Positions 1-7,369 of a DNA stretch of 64,000 nt are shown here, one piece after another. Source of the stretch: Paenibacillus sp. LHD-38. Its GTDB lineage: Bacteria; Bacillota; Bacilli; Paenibacillales; Paenibacillaceae. The stretch spans positions 1 through 64,000 of the forward strand of contig NZ_JAVIFU010000035.1 of assembly GCF_031157315.1 (NCBI RefSeq). Reading direction: 5' to 3'. The position numbers were made by a program, and so were the translations under genes. A model generated the notes under the pieces. It was not told the DNA's origin, did not search any database, and saw only the letters and a program-made list of their open reading frames with translations. Each line of letters opens with the position of its first letter. Position 1 is the first letter of the stretch.

Positions 1-46
1 AATGTGTGCAGCTGACGAATACTAATCGGTCGAGGGCTTATCCTAA
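1..46 (+). rRNA. 23S rRNA, 3' end (partial)
   Basis: The window opens inside the 3' terminus of a 23S rRNA gene. The segment with CTAATCGGTCGAGGGCTTAT is the conserved last helix of Bacillales 23S rRNA. The exact mature end is uncertain by a few bases. The tRNA genes that follow make this the distal end of an rRNA-tRNA operon. Confidence 0.9.
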
Positions 47-243
47 ACACGTTTGAGAAGCAAACTTACATCGTAAGCATACGCTTAAGTTTGCCCCGGA
101 CCCATACATCCGGCAGACAACAGCTAAAAAAGGTTTCAGCAAACCTAACTTTCGTATTCAGTTTTCAGGGCGCAATCTGCTAATGTTTACATTAGTAAAC
201 GTCCGACTAAGTGGCGTTTGTTCTGATTATAAGCAACAATTGA
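47..243 (+). other. rRNA operon spacer without a 5S gene
   Basis: No 5S rRNA can be found between the 23S end and the first tRNA. The spacer holds a hairpin with a 9-bp stem (GCAAACTTA, 60-68, with TAAGTTTGC, 86-94). It also holds CAGTTTTCAGGG near 160-171, a motif usual in Bacillales rRNA spacers and probably part of a pre-23S processing stem, and a small GTTTAC/GTAAAC hairpin near 184-200. Confidence 0.6.
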
Positions 244-322
<79 letters not shown>

Positions 323-360
323 CCTTGGTTTTACCTTCGGATTTATCCGAGCATACATAT

Positions 361-437
361 GGAGCTGTGGTGTAGTGGCCCAACATGCCTGCCTGTCACG
401 CAGGAGACCGCGGGTTCGAATCCCGTCAGCTCCGCCA
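361..437 (+). tRNA. tRNA-Asp (GTC)
   Basis: A 77-nt cloverleaf with acceptor GGAGCTG/CAGCTCC, anticodon loop CTGTCAC (GTC), T-loop TTCGAAT and encoded CCA. Second member of the tRNA cluster. Confidence 0.95.
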
Positions 438-467
438 TTTTAACAAAAGTGTACGAAATATAGATGT

Positions 468-542
468 TGGGGATTAGCCAAGCGGTAAGGCAACGGACTT
501 TGACTCCGTCATTCTCAGGTTCGATCCCTGAATCCCCAGCCA
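468..542 (+). tRNA. tRNA-Gln (TTG)
   Basis: A 75-nt cloverleaf with acceptor TGGGGAT/ATCCCCA, anticodon loop CTTTGAC (TTG), T-loop TTCGATC and encoded CCA. Third member of the cluster. Confidence 0.95.
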
Positions 543-574
543 TTTTCTTTAAACGGCTGGAATTTTTTAATTGC

Positions 575-654
575 GCGCGTATGGCGGAATTGGCAGACGC
601 ACTAGACTTAGGATCTAGCGGGCGACCGTGGGGGTTCAAGTCCCTCTACGCGCA
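575..654 (+). tRNA. tRNA-Leu (TAG)
   Basis: A long-variable-arm cloverleaf with acceptor GCGCGTA/TACGCGC and anticodon loop CTTAGGA (TAG). The discriminator A is followed by TCA rather than CCA, so the 3' CCA must be added after transcription. It is the only tRNA in this cluster without an encoded CCA. Confidence 0.93.
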
Positions 655-667
655 TCATACGAAGAAA

Positions 668-696
668 AAGTCCTTGCTTAGCAGGGGCTTTTTTTT
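668..696 (+). terminator. terminator of the rRNA-tRNA operon
   Basis: A 10-bp stem (AAGTCCTTGC with GCAGGGGCTT, including G-U pairs), a 3-nt loop and then a run of T, directly behind tRNA-Leu. Confidence 0.8.
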
Positions 697-844
697 ATGC
701 TCTTGGGATGTTTTTTTGGGAACTTTATTATATATCCAAGAAAGAGTTCGACGTATTTACCCCTGCGGGCAACTTCAATTAGAACGATTTTATAATTAAC
801 TTGAAAATAATCAATAAAATTAATTATTATTTTTTAGAAAACAC

Positions 845-873
845 TTGTAAAACATTCGTCATAATGATATTAT
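845..873 (+). promoter_or_regulatory. predicted sigma-A promoter for tRNA-Gly
   Basis: TTGTAA (845-850), a 17-bp spacer and TATTAT (868-873) lie about 50 bp upstream of the tRNA-Gly gene, which has its own terminator and so looks monocistronic. Confidence 0.6.
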
Positions 874-924
874 ATTTCTTGTCGCCGAAAAATCACATCT
901 GATATACGGTCGATAAAATCACAT

Positions 925-999
925 GCGGAAGTGGCTCAGCGGTAGAGCATCGCCTTGCCAAGGCGAGGGTCGCGGGTTCGATTCCCGTCTTCCGCTCCA
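925..999 (+). tRNA. tRNA-Gly (GCC)
   Basis: A 75-nt cloverleaf with acceptor GCGGAAG/CTTCCGC, anticodon loop TTGCCAA (GCC), T-loop TTCGATT and encoded CCA. It is separated from the operon tRNAs by a terminator and a promoter. Confidence 0.95.
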
Positions 1000-1011
1000 A
1001 TCTTACCATTC

Positions 1012-1041
1012 AAAACACCTTGCGCTGTAAGGTGTTTTTTT
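1012..1041 (+). terminator. terminator of tRNA-Gly
   Basis: The stem AAAACACCTT with AAGGTGTTTT around a short loop continues into a T run just after the tRNA. Confidence 0.8.
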
Positions 1042-1135
1042 GTTATGTATTTAGAGGGACGAAGTGAAGTGTCCAGGCTAGGATACCTCTAGAAGACAGC
1101 TCTTCAGAAGAAGGCTGATGCTTCGTTTTATTTTA

Positions 1136-1322
1136 GAAGGAATATTTCCATCTAATGATCGTGAAAAGAATCTTTTATTTAAAATAGATGGATTTTCTCC
1201 GGTTAATTAAACGGATTTCACTTGCCAGCAGGGAAACGACGTGAATTAGATGGAGTTATTCCTGCTAATTAACTAAATATCAAGAATTACAGTACATTAG
1301 CGGGAGAAATTCCATCTAATTG
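1136..1322. repeat. four-copy intergenic repeat cluster, mixed orientation
   Basis: Four related units of about 25-30 bp share the core ATTAGATGGA...TCC(G/T)G(C/T)TAATTAA. Two are direct (about 1179-1210 and 1239-1273) and two are inverted (about 1136-1160 and 1295-1320, seen as TTCCATCTAAT). The order is inverted, direct, direct, inverted, so facing copies could form hairpins. No ORF is present. It resembles a dispersed intergenic repeat family, but no other copy was noticed in this window. Confidence 0.6.
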
Positions 1323-1394
1323 CAAAAACCCTGGCAAAACGAAAATGTAAGCAATATAATCTTCTAAAAGTGTGGAAAGACAGCATTTCCGGGA

Positions 1395-1930
1395 TAGGAT
1401 GAAGAAATAGTCGAGAGTTGGGGTTATGATATAGGATGAAGGTAAAGTCGAGAGCGGGCCGTATGGAGTTAGGATGAAGGTAAAGTCGGGAGCTGGCCGT
1501 ATGGAGTTAGGATGAAGGTAAAGTCGAGAGCGGGCCGTATGGAGTTAGGATGAAGGTAAAGTCGAGAGCGGCCGTATGGAGTTAGGATGAAGGTAAAGTC
1601 TAGTAGAGCAGGCCGGTTGGAGTTAGGATGAAGGTAAAGTCGAGAGCTGGCTGTATGGAGTTAGGATGAAGGTAAAGTCGAGAGCTGGTTGTTTGGAGTT
1701 AGGATGAAGGTAAAGTCGAGAGCTGGTTGTTTGGAGTTAGGATGAAGGTAAAGTCGAGAGCTGGTTGTTTGGAGTTAGGATGAAGGTAAAGTCGAGTGCT
1801 GGCTGTTTGGAGTTAGGATGGAGGTAAAGTCGAGAGCTGGCTGTTTATAGTTAGGATGAAGGTAAAGTCGAGAACTGGTGGTTGGGATCAAATGAAGTGA
1901 TAGTCGAGAGACGATTGTTTTGGGATTTGA
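1395..1930. repeat. 38-bp tandem repeat array, about 14 copies
   Basis: The phrase TAGGATGAAGGTAAAGTCGA recurs with starts at 1395, 1432, 1470, 1508, 1546, 1583, 1624, 1662, 1700, 1738, 1776, 1814 and 1852, followed by a degenerate copy near 1890. The period is 38 bp except for two 37-bp units and one 41-bp unit that carries an insertion near 1600. The inner copies are nearly identical and the edges are diverged, as expected for an array that changes copy number by slippage. 38 is not a multiple of 3, so the array is not a coding repeat. Confidence 0.92.
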
Positions 1931-1997
1931 CGGAGGGATATCCGTATCGTGCTAGTTAGGCATGAATAATGATGCGTTTAGGGAGGAAGGAATTTTT

Positions 1998-2594
1998 ATG
2001 CGCAAGCTTGTGTTTTTTGTAGGCGGTGCAGGTGCAGGCAAGACAACGCTTGCGAAAGCTTTGGCGAAGAAGCAGGGCGTTTCGATCATCGACATGGATA
2101 CGGTGCTGCGACCGGCCGCAGTTGCGCTCATGACGCAGGCGGGTCTGGATCCAAGTGACCGGGATTCCAGCAGCTACAAAGCGTTATGCAGGGATTTAGG
2201 CTATCGCATCACGATGGATGCCGCTCTAGAGAATATTGCTAATGACGTCGATATCTTTGTGATTGGGCCGTTTACAAAAGAAACGGAGACCCCGGATTGG
2301 ATCGAGCAGGAGCTCTCATCAATAGGGACCTCCTTATTGGATGTTGAGGTAAAGGTCGTATTCGTTTATCTCCAAGACGATAAGCTCCACTACGAACGGA
2401 TCAAGCACAGAGGCTTGCTACTCGACCAGTACAAGCTGGACAACTGGAGCGAGTTTAGCCGATCGCTTGTTAGGCGAGAGCTGAAGTGGCGTATTCCAGC
2501 GGCATCGGTGCTTTATTTTGACAACTCCCAAGGCCTAAACGAGCAATCACTGGAAACGCTTGAGCAGTTCGTATATGGCGCCAGCTCCTCCTAG
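1998..2594 (+). CDS. P-loop NTPase, small kinase-like ATP-binding protein
   Basis: A 198-residue soluble protein that opens with a beta strand and a Walker A motif, GGAGAGKTT (about residues 9-17). This is the layout of adenylate/shikimate-kinase-like P-loop proteins. The start at 1998 is preferred to an in-frame ATG at 1962 because GGGAGGAAGG lies just upstream and the P-loop then sits close to the N-terminus, as in the family. Its substrate is unknown. It lies alone, directly downstream of the 38-bp repeat array. Its last codons run into a 26-bp tandem repeat, so the C-terminal end overlaps repeat DNA. Confidence 0.75.
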   Translation: MRKLVFFVGGAGAGKTTLAKALAKKQGVSIIDMDTVLRPAAVALMTQAGLDPSDRDSSSYKALCRDLGYRITMDAALENIANDVDIFVIGPFTKETETPDWIEQELSSIGTSLLDVEVKVVFVYLQDDKLHYERIKHRGLLLDQYKLDNWSEFSRSLVRRELKWRIPAASVLYFDNSQGLNEQSLETLEQFVYGASSS

Positions 2595-2692
2595 CTTGCA
2601 GTGATATGGAGTTCTCCTAACTCATAGTGCTAAAGTGTTCTCCTAACTTGCAGTACTATGGAGTTTTCCTAGCTGGCAGTCTTAGGGCGTTA
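2589..2692. repeat. 26-bp tandem repeat, four copies, between convergent genes
   Basis: Units start at 2589, 2615, 2641 and 2667, exactly 26 bp apart, on the pattern TCCTA(A/G)CTTGCAGT.CTATGGAGTT. The first copy contains the stop codon of the upstream plus-strand gene and the last overlaps the end of the minus-strand gene at 2682. The words TATGGAGTT and, on the other strand, AGTTAGGA also occur in the 38-bp array 700 bp away, so the two arrays may be related. Confidence 0.85.
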
Positions 2693-4070
2693 TATGCGCC
2701 TTGAGCTCGTTAAAGATTGCTTCAGTCTTTGCTGCATCTTTTTCATTGAAAATGACAGTATGGTCTTCTAACTGAATGAAAATGTACGGCGGCGAATTTT
2801 TAAATACATAAAGCTTGGCTGCTCCCAGCTTCTCTAAGGAAAAGCTGCCTCGTGCATATTCTGCCGTCGCTGTGCCATTCGTCCTGAAGCCGTTTGGGAG
2901 AGACTCTTCCAGCGTAATCCCCTTTACATCGCTGAGATTAAAGCTGTAATCATACAACGGGTAGTCGATCGATACGGTGCCGCTGTCAGCAATCGTCAGT
3001 GCCGGCGACGTATGGTCGGACTGCACGGCAAAAGCAGCAAGCGGAAGGATGATAAGAAGGGCCAACGCCATTCCGCCGTATTGAATCCATTTTCCGCCTC
3101 GCGTGGCCATATTCAGTGTCGTACCGACTCCAACGCGTTTGGGTACCATAACGGATTTATCATCCGGGTTGTAATAGGTAGAGCCATTGATCCAGAAGCC
3201 GTCGTCGTCGCTTGGAATAGCCTCCCCGTCCGTCTCTGCCAGACTCTCCTCCAAAGCGCGAACCTTATTATGAACAAAAAAGATGCTGCCTAGCGGCACT
3301 AACGACACCATCACAATGCCGATCATCCACTGCGTAAAGCTAAGTGAGCTGCTTCCGGTTGTTAAAATCAAATAAGCGACATAAGCGTTGATGCTCTCAA
3401 AAGTGGCGAGAATAGGCCAAAGCATCGACCAGTAGCGCCGTGCTGCGCGATTAATAGCTGCATTGATATCGATGTTATCGCTGTAAACCTTCGTTTTCAT
3501 ATTGCCGAAGGCAGCGTATATGACGTATAGGATGACGGTCATCGCAAGCGAAGCGATCCCGGTCATTCTTAATAGAACGTCTTTGTTCTGAAAGGATAGA
3601 AGAATGGGGACGATGGATAGCAGTGCGGGAATCAGGAACCAGTATGGCGATACGAGCATCGCTTTTTTTAACTGCGTGATCTTGGTATCAATTCGAATCA
3701 TTCGTTTCTCACCCACGAACCACTCGTTTTCCCGTTTTAGAGCCGCGGCTTTATAATGGATGCTGTTGAAGGGGAGCTTTGACGTGTAAAGAAATGCGGC
3801 AAGCCAAACGATCATATAGATAAGCGATAATGAGAAATATTGGCCGAGAAAGAAAAACGGCACCAGGGAAAGCAGCATGGCAACCCCATAGATGGTGTAT
3901 GATTTTTTATATTCGGCTTGAAGCTTCTTCATCGTTTCATCCTCTAAGGCATGCGAAGGAAGCGTGACTCCGAATAATATTTGATTGTTTGGCACGGCTT
4001 GCTTTAGAAACAGCACAAGAATACTGATATAAGCAATTACGGCTGGAATAACGAAATAAAAATTGTTCAT
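2682..4070 (-). CDS. DUF5808-type integral membrane protein
   Basis: A 462-residue membrane protein. It has an N-terminal hydrophobic segment, two pairs of membrane helices in the first 200 residues and two more around 230-270. A soluble stretch with YYNPDDKSVMVPKRVGVG follows, which matches the DUF5808 pattern found in GntR-linked Bacillales membrane proteins. Another helix follows, then a C-terminal PH-like beta region. The start at 4070 is chosen because AGGAG precedes it and translation then begins directly with the first helix; a longer reading would overlap the regulator upstream. It is co-directional with the GntR gene 10 bp upstream and probably shares its operon and repression. The molecular function is unknown. 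Confidence 0.75.
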   Translation of the reverse strand: MNNFYFVIPAVIAYISILVLFLKQAVPNNQILFGVTLPSHALEDETMKKLQAEYKKSYTIYGVAMLLSLVPFFFLGQYFSLSLIYMIVWLAAFLYTSKLPFNSIHYKAAALKRENEWFVGEKRMIRIDTKITQLKKAMLVSPYWFLIPALLSIVPILLSFQNKDVLLRMTGIASLAMTVILYVIYAAFGNMKTKVYSDNIDINAAINRAARRYWSMLWPILATFESINAYVAYLILTTGSSSLSFTQWMIGIVMVSLVPLGSIFFVHNKVRALEESLAETDGEAIPSDDDGFWINGSTYYNPDDKSVMVPKRVGVGTTLNMATRGGKWIQYGGMALALLIILPLAAFAVQSDHTSPALTIADSGTVSIDYPLYDYSFNLSDVKGITLEESLPNGFRTNGTATAEYARGSFSLEKLGAAKLYVFKNSPPYIFIQLEDHTVIFNEKDAAKTEAIFNELKAHITP

Positions 4071-4080
4071 AAAAAGTCTC

Positions 4081-4476
4081 CTATTCTGGTAGGGGATGAT
4101 TTTTGCTGGCTGCTGCTGTAAAGATATTCGAGCAAATTTGCATAAACTCCTCTTGCCCGACTCCCTTAAGGCTGGCTTCCGAAATGACAAGCTCTAATTC
4201 GCATTCAAGTTTGCTGTTGAAGTCTGCCTGCTTGTTCCATACGGTACAAACCTTAGCGCCGCGCCGCCTGTCAATGGTTATGTAACCCTCGGCTTTCAAA
4301 ATAGCATAAGCTTTGTTTACCGTCATGGCATTGACCCCTAGATCATCAGCGAGCTGCCTAACCGTAGGCAATCTTTCGCCATAACTGAGCCCGCCTACGC
4401 CAATTCCGATGACAATTTGGTTGCGGAGCTGTACGTAGAGCGGAAGGTCACTGTTGTAATCAAGCTTCAAAATCAT
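4081..4476 (-). CDS. GntR family (YtrA subfamily) transcriptional regulator
   Basis: A 131-residue protein with an N-terminal winged helix: LPLYVQLRNQI, then RLPTVRQLADDLGVNAMTVNKAY, then the wing GYITIDRRRGAKV. The short C-terminal helical tail without a ligand-binding domain is typical of the YtrA subgroup, whose members repress neighbouring membrane-protein operons. The Shine-Dalgarno AAGGGGTGAT precedes the start. It is first in a two-gene operon with the DUF5808 membrane protein. A palindromic element just upstream is the likely operator. Confidence 0.9.
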   Translation of the reverse strand: MILKLDYNSDLPLYVQLRNQIVIGIGVGGLSYGERLPTVRQLADDLGVNAMTVNKAYAILKAEGYITIDRRRGAKVCTVWNKQADFNSKLECELELVISEASLKGVGQEEFMQICSNIFTAAASKNHPLPE

Positions 4477-4497
4477 CGGATCACCCCTTGCAACAAT

Positions 4498-4525
4498 GTA
4501 TTATTTGTATTGCAAATACTAATAC
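4498..4525. promoter_or_regulatory. candidate operator of the GntR/YtrA regulator
   Basis: An imperfect dyad, GTATTA-TTTGTATTGCAAA-TAC-TAATAC, lies 20-50 bp upstream of the regulator's start codon. YtrA-type regulators commonly bind TGTATTA-like inverted repeats at their own promoters. The assignment rests on symmetry and position only. Confidence 0.5.
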
Positions 4526-4672
4526 AAAAGAACCGGTAAGTCAAAAATAGAGGGGACAGCCTTTGGACATGCTGTCCCCGGGTTGGCTATAATAAGCAGA
4601 TGCGGATTTCATATCCAAACTATTAATGAGATTAATGTTTTACCCAATAAAATCGCTCAAGGAGAGAATAAA

Positions 4673-5668
4673 ATGATTAAATTCGGCATTATCGGAACGA
4701 ACTGGATTACGGAAGCATTTATTGACGCAGCACGTGAAGTGGAGGATTTCGCTCTATCGGCTGTCTATTCGCGTTCAGAGGAAACGGGGGCAGCTTTCGC
4801 GGCGAAGCATCAGATTGCTGCTGTATTTACAGATGTAGCGGAGATGGCGGCAAGCGGGCAGATCGATGCCGTTTATATCGCTAGCCCGAACTCGTTTCAT
4901 GCGGCACATGCTATTACTTGCATGAAGCATGGCGTTCATGTGCTCTGTGAGAAGCCGGTCGCTTCGAATGCCCATGAAATGCGTCAGATGATCGCTGCGG
5001 CCAAGGAAAATGGCGTGCTGCTGATGGAGGCGATGAAGTCGACGTTTCTTCCCGGTTTCCAAGCCGTGCAGGAGAACCTGGATAAGCTGGGAGAGGTGCG
5101 GCGTTATTTTGCAAGCTACTGCCAATATTCCTCCAGATACGATGCTTACAAGGCAGGAACCGTCCTTAATGCCTTTAACCCGGTGTTCTCAAACGGAGCA
5201 TTGATGGATCTTGGAATTTATTGTTTGTATCCGCTAGTAGCCATGTTCGGCAAGCCGGACGTTATTAAAGCTACCGGCGTTATGCTGGAATCGGGTGTAG
5301 ACGGCGAGGGCAGCATCGTACTGCAATACGCGAGCATGGATGCCGTCATCATGTACTCGAAGATTACCCATTCTTCACTGCCATCCGAGATTCAAGGGGA
5401 GAGCGGAAGCATTGTCATTGATAAAATCAGTGAGGCCGGAAAGGTTGAAATCCAATATCGGAACGGAACAACCAAGGATATTTCAAAGCCGACAAATCCC
5501 AAGTCGATGTACTACGAGGCTAAGGAATTTATGGAGCTGATTAATGCCGGCAGAACCGAATCATCCGTAAATACATACGAAAATTCGTTGATCACGCTGG
5601 AGATTATGGATGAGGCAAGAAAGCAGATCGGCCTTATATATCCCGCTGATAAAGCAGGCTCCGAATGA
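4673..5668 (+). CDS. Gfo/Idh/MocA family NAD(P)-dependent oxidoreductase
   Basis: A 331-residue oxidoreductase. The N-terminal Rossmann domain starts IKFGIIGTNWIT and contains the family signature YIASPNSFHAAHA. CEKPVASN (the EKP motif) follows near residue 95, and the C-terminal alpha/beta substrate domain carries DLGIYCLYP, typical of dihydrodiol/sugar dehydrogenase-like members. The length is normal. The start at 4673 follows AAGGAGAG and puts the Rossmann strand at the N-terminus; an upstream in-frame ATG at 4583 has no such site. The substrate is probably a sugar or inositol derivative but cannot be named. It is monocistronic, between the divergent GntR gene and the NAD operon. Confidence 0.88.
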   Translation: MIKFGIIGTNWITEAFIDAAREVEDFALSAVYSRSEETGAAFAAKHQIAAVFTDVAEMAASGQIDAVYIASPNSFHAAHAITCMKHGVHVLCEKPVASNAHEMRQMIAAAKENGVLLMEAMKSTFLPGFQAVQENLDKLGEVRRYFASYCQYSSRYDAYKAGTVLNAFNPVFSNGALMDLGIYCLYPLVAMFGKPDVIKATGVMLESGVDGEGSIVLQYASMDAVIMYSKITHSSLPSEIQGESGSIVIDKISEAGKVEIQYRNGTTKDISKPTNPKSMYYEAKEFMELINAGRTESSVNTYENSLITLEIMDEARKQIGLIYPADKAGSE

Positions 5669-5695
5669 CGAAAGGCCTATTTTCACCAAAAAGAA

Positions 5696-5724
5696 TTGAC
5701 AATGTCATTTAATAATGTCATTAT
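5696..5724 (+). promoter_or_regulatory. promoter and probable NrtR operator of the NAD-salvage operon
   Basis: TTGACA (5696-5701) and CATTAT (5719-5724) are 17 bp apart. The -35 box is embedded in a perfect palindrome TGACA-A-TGTCA (5697-5707), and ATGTCATT is repeated directly at 5702-5709 and 5715-5722. Symmetric elements over the core promoter, directly upstream of a Nudix-type regulator, fit autoregulation by NrtR. The promoter is fairly clear; the operator is inference. Confidence 0.6.
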
Positions 5725-5771
5725 GATAATATCAAATCGAAACAATAATCCTGATCAGGAGAGCGGCAACC

Positions 5772-6536
5772 ATGGTTGAAAATGAATCCAATTATTCCGC
5801 AAGCCGTTACCGCACGCCGGATGGCGCGCCGGCAGATATCGTCATCTTTACGATTGTTTCAACGGAAAAGCTGTCTACGAAAAAAGCACTGCCCACCCGC
5901 GAGCTGCACGTGATGCTGATTCAGCGGAACATATGGCCCTATGAAGGGAAATGGGCGCTTCCGGGTGGCTTTACCAAGGAGAACGAGACCGTATACGAAT
6001 GCGCAGCACGCGAGCTGCAGGAAGAGACGGCAGTTGAGGACGTTCACATTGAATATTTTAACGTGTACAGCGCACCTGGGCGTGATCCGCGGGGCTGGAT
6101 CATCTCGCATGTTTTTCTGGCGCTTGTAAATGAGCGGGCGTTAGCGCATAGGACAGCCGCGGTTGACGCTTCGGATGTGCGATTGTTCACGGTCGAGGAA
6201 GCTTTGCAAATGGACCTCGCCTTTGACCATAAGCAGATATTAAATGACGCGCTGCAAGGCATTCGCAAGAAGATGCTCACCACGACGATCGCAAAGGAAT
6301 TTCTGCCGGAGGACTTTACGCTAAGCGAGCTGTATCAGGTTATCCAGACGGTTGTTCCGGATTTTGAGGAGCCGAACTTCATTCGCAAGCTGACGTCAAC
6401 GAAAAGCCGCAGCACGATTATCGAGGAATCCACAGACGAGAGCGGAACGCCGATACAATCCAAGCAGTACTCGCAGCGAGCGGCGCAACTGTACCGTTTT
6501 ACAAAGGAAGAGCCCCAGTTGTCTATCTATAGCTGA
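5772..6536 (+). CDS. nrtR: NrtR-type Nudix regulator/hydrolase of NAD metabolism
   Basis: A 254-residue protein with an N-terminal Nudix domain and a C-terminal winged-helix segment (about 165-225, FTLSELYQVIQTV...FIRKLTSTKSR). This is the architecture of NrtR, the Nudix-related regulator of NAD biosynthesis, which senses ADP-ribose. The Nudix box is intact here (G..ENE near 66-72, then RELQEET at 80-86), so it may also hydrolyse an ADP-ribose-like compound; many true NrtR proteins have lost these residues. It heads an operon with a Prs-like gene and nicotinamide phosphoribosyltransferase, which supports the regulatory role. The Shine-Dalgarno AGGAG lies about 10 bp before the ATG. A purely enzymatic ADP-ribose pyrophosphatase is the alternative. 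Confidence 0.82.
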   Translation: MVENESNYSASRYRTPDGAPADIVIFTIVSTEKLSTKKALPTRELHVMLIQRNIWPYEGKWALPGGFTKENETVYECAARELQEETAVEDVHIEYFNVYSAPGRDPRGWIISHVFLALVNERALAHRTAAVDASDVRLFTVEEALQMDLAFDHKQILNDALQGIRKKMLTTTIAKEFLPEDFTLSELYQVIQTVVPDFEEPNFIRKLTSTKSRSTIIEESTDESGTPIQSKQYSQRAAQLYRFTKEEPQLSIYS

Positions 6537-6558
6537 ATGCTTACGAGGGAGTGACGGC

Positions 6559-7368
6559 ATGATGAAGTTTAATGGAGTGGAGCTTGGTTTGAAGCAGTTT
6601 CCGAATGGGGAGACGCTCATTAACGGAGACGAGATTCTTACGCATATGGCGGATTTCAACACCATCGTATGGAAGTATGAGAATGACGGAGATCTCGTGA
6701 AGCTTATGTTCGTCAAGAGCTATCTTGATGACCGGAGAGTCAAATGTACGTTAACCGTTTATTATTTGCCTTACAGCCGAATGGATCGGGTGGAAGGGAC
6801 GTCTGCATTTACGTTAAAATATACGGCTGCTTTCCTTAACAGCCTAAACTTCGAATCCATCACGATTATTGAGCCGCATTCGGATGTATCGCTTGCGCTG
6901 ATCGACCGCAGCATCGGGAAGTATCCGACGATTCAGCTGCTAGAGCAGGTTGCCGCCGAGGTAGGCTTCCATGCGGAGCAGGATTATCTGTTCTTTCCGG
7001 ATGCAGGGGCGCAGAAGCGGTACAGCAAGATACAGGGCTATAAGCAATTGGTAGGTTTTAAGGCGAGAGACTTCCAGACGGGGAAAATTAAGAGTCTTGA
7101 GGTTGTTGGAAAGGTAGAGCGTACGGGCTTCAAAGCGATCATCGTGGATGATCTCTGCTCCTATGGCGGGACATTTATGCTTAGCGCGGAGAAGCTGAAG
7201 GAGATCGGCGCCTCGCAAATTTATCTGCTAGTGGGGCATTGCGAGAATTCGATTTATAAAGGAAAAATATTAGAATCCGATCTCATCGATAAAGTATTTA
7301 CGACCGACACCATACTCAGTCAAGCCGGGCATGAAAAAATTCATGTATACGAAATGGGAGGCCTTTAA
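6559..7368 (+). CDS. short Prs-like phosphoribosyltransferase-fold pyrophosphokinase
   Basis: A 269-residue homologue of ribose-phosphate pyrophosphokinase, shorter than housekeeping Prs (about 315 residues). Visible features are PNGET near the N-terminus, YLPYSRMDRVEG (the ATP/flexible-loop region), IEPHSDVS where Prs has its catalytic histidine region, and the phosphoribosyl-binding loop VDDLCSYGGT (196-205). The last differs from the usual VDDMIDTAGT of Prs. It sits 22 bp behind nrtR, and its stop is 1 bp before the NAMPT-type gene. The simple reading is PRPP supply for nicotinamide salvage. The alternative is the phage NARP1 arrangement, in which a Prs homologue makes ADP-ribose pyrophosphate for a NAMPT homologue. 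Sequence reading alone does not decide between them. Confidence 0.8.
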   Translation: MMKFNGVELGLKQFPNGETLINGDEILTHMADFNTIVWKYENDGDLVKLMFVKSYLDDRRVKCTLTVYYLPYSRMDRVEGTSAFTLKYTAAFLNSLNFESITIIEPHSDVSLALIDRSIGKYPTIQLLEQVAAEVGFHAEQDYLFFPDAGAQKRYSKIQGYKQLVGFKARDFQTGKIKSLEVVGKVERTGFKAIIVDDLCSYGGTFMLSAEKLKEIGASQIYLLVGHCENSIYKGKILESDLIDKVFTTDTILSQAGHEKIHVYEMGGL

Positions 7369-7369
7369 A

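Noticed and set aside
343..799. Short open frames across the tRNA cluster on both strands
   Set aside because: They translate tRNA genes and the terminator. The tRNA cloverleafs explain the sequence.
1395..1930. CRISPR array
   Set aside because: The 38-bp units follow each other directly with no unique spacers between them, and no cas gene is present. It is a tandem repeat.
4583..4672. Longer N-terminus of the Gfo/Idh/MocA gene from an upstream ATG
   Set aside because: It would add 30 atypical residues before the Rossmann strand and lacks a ribosome site, whereas 4673 has AAGGAGAG.
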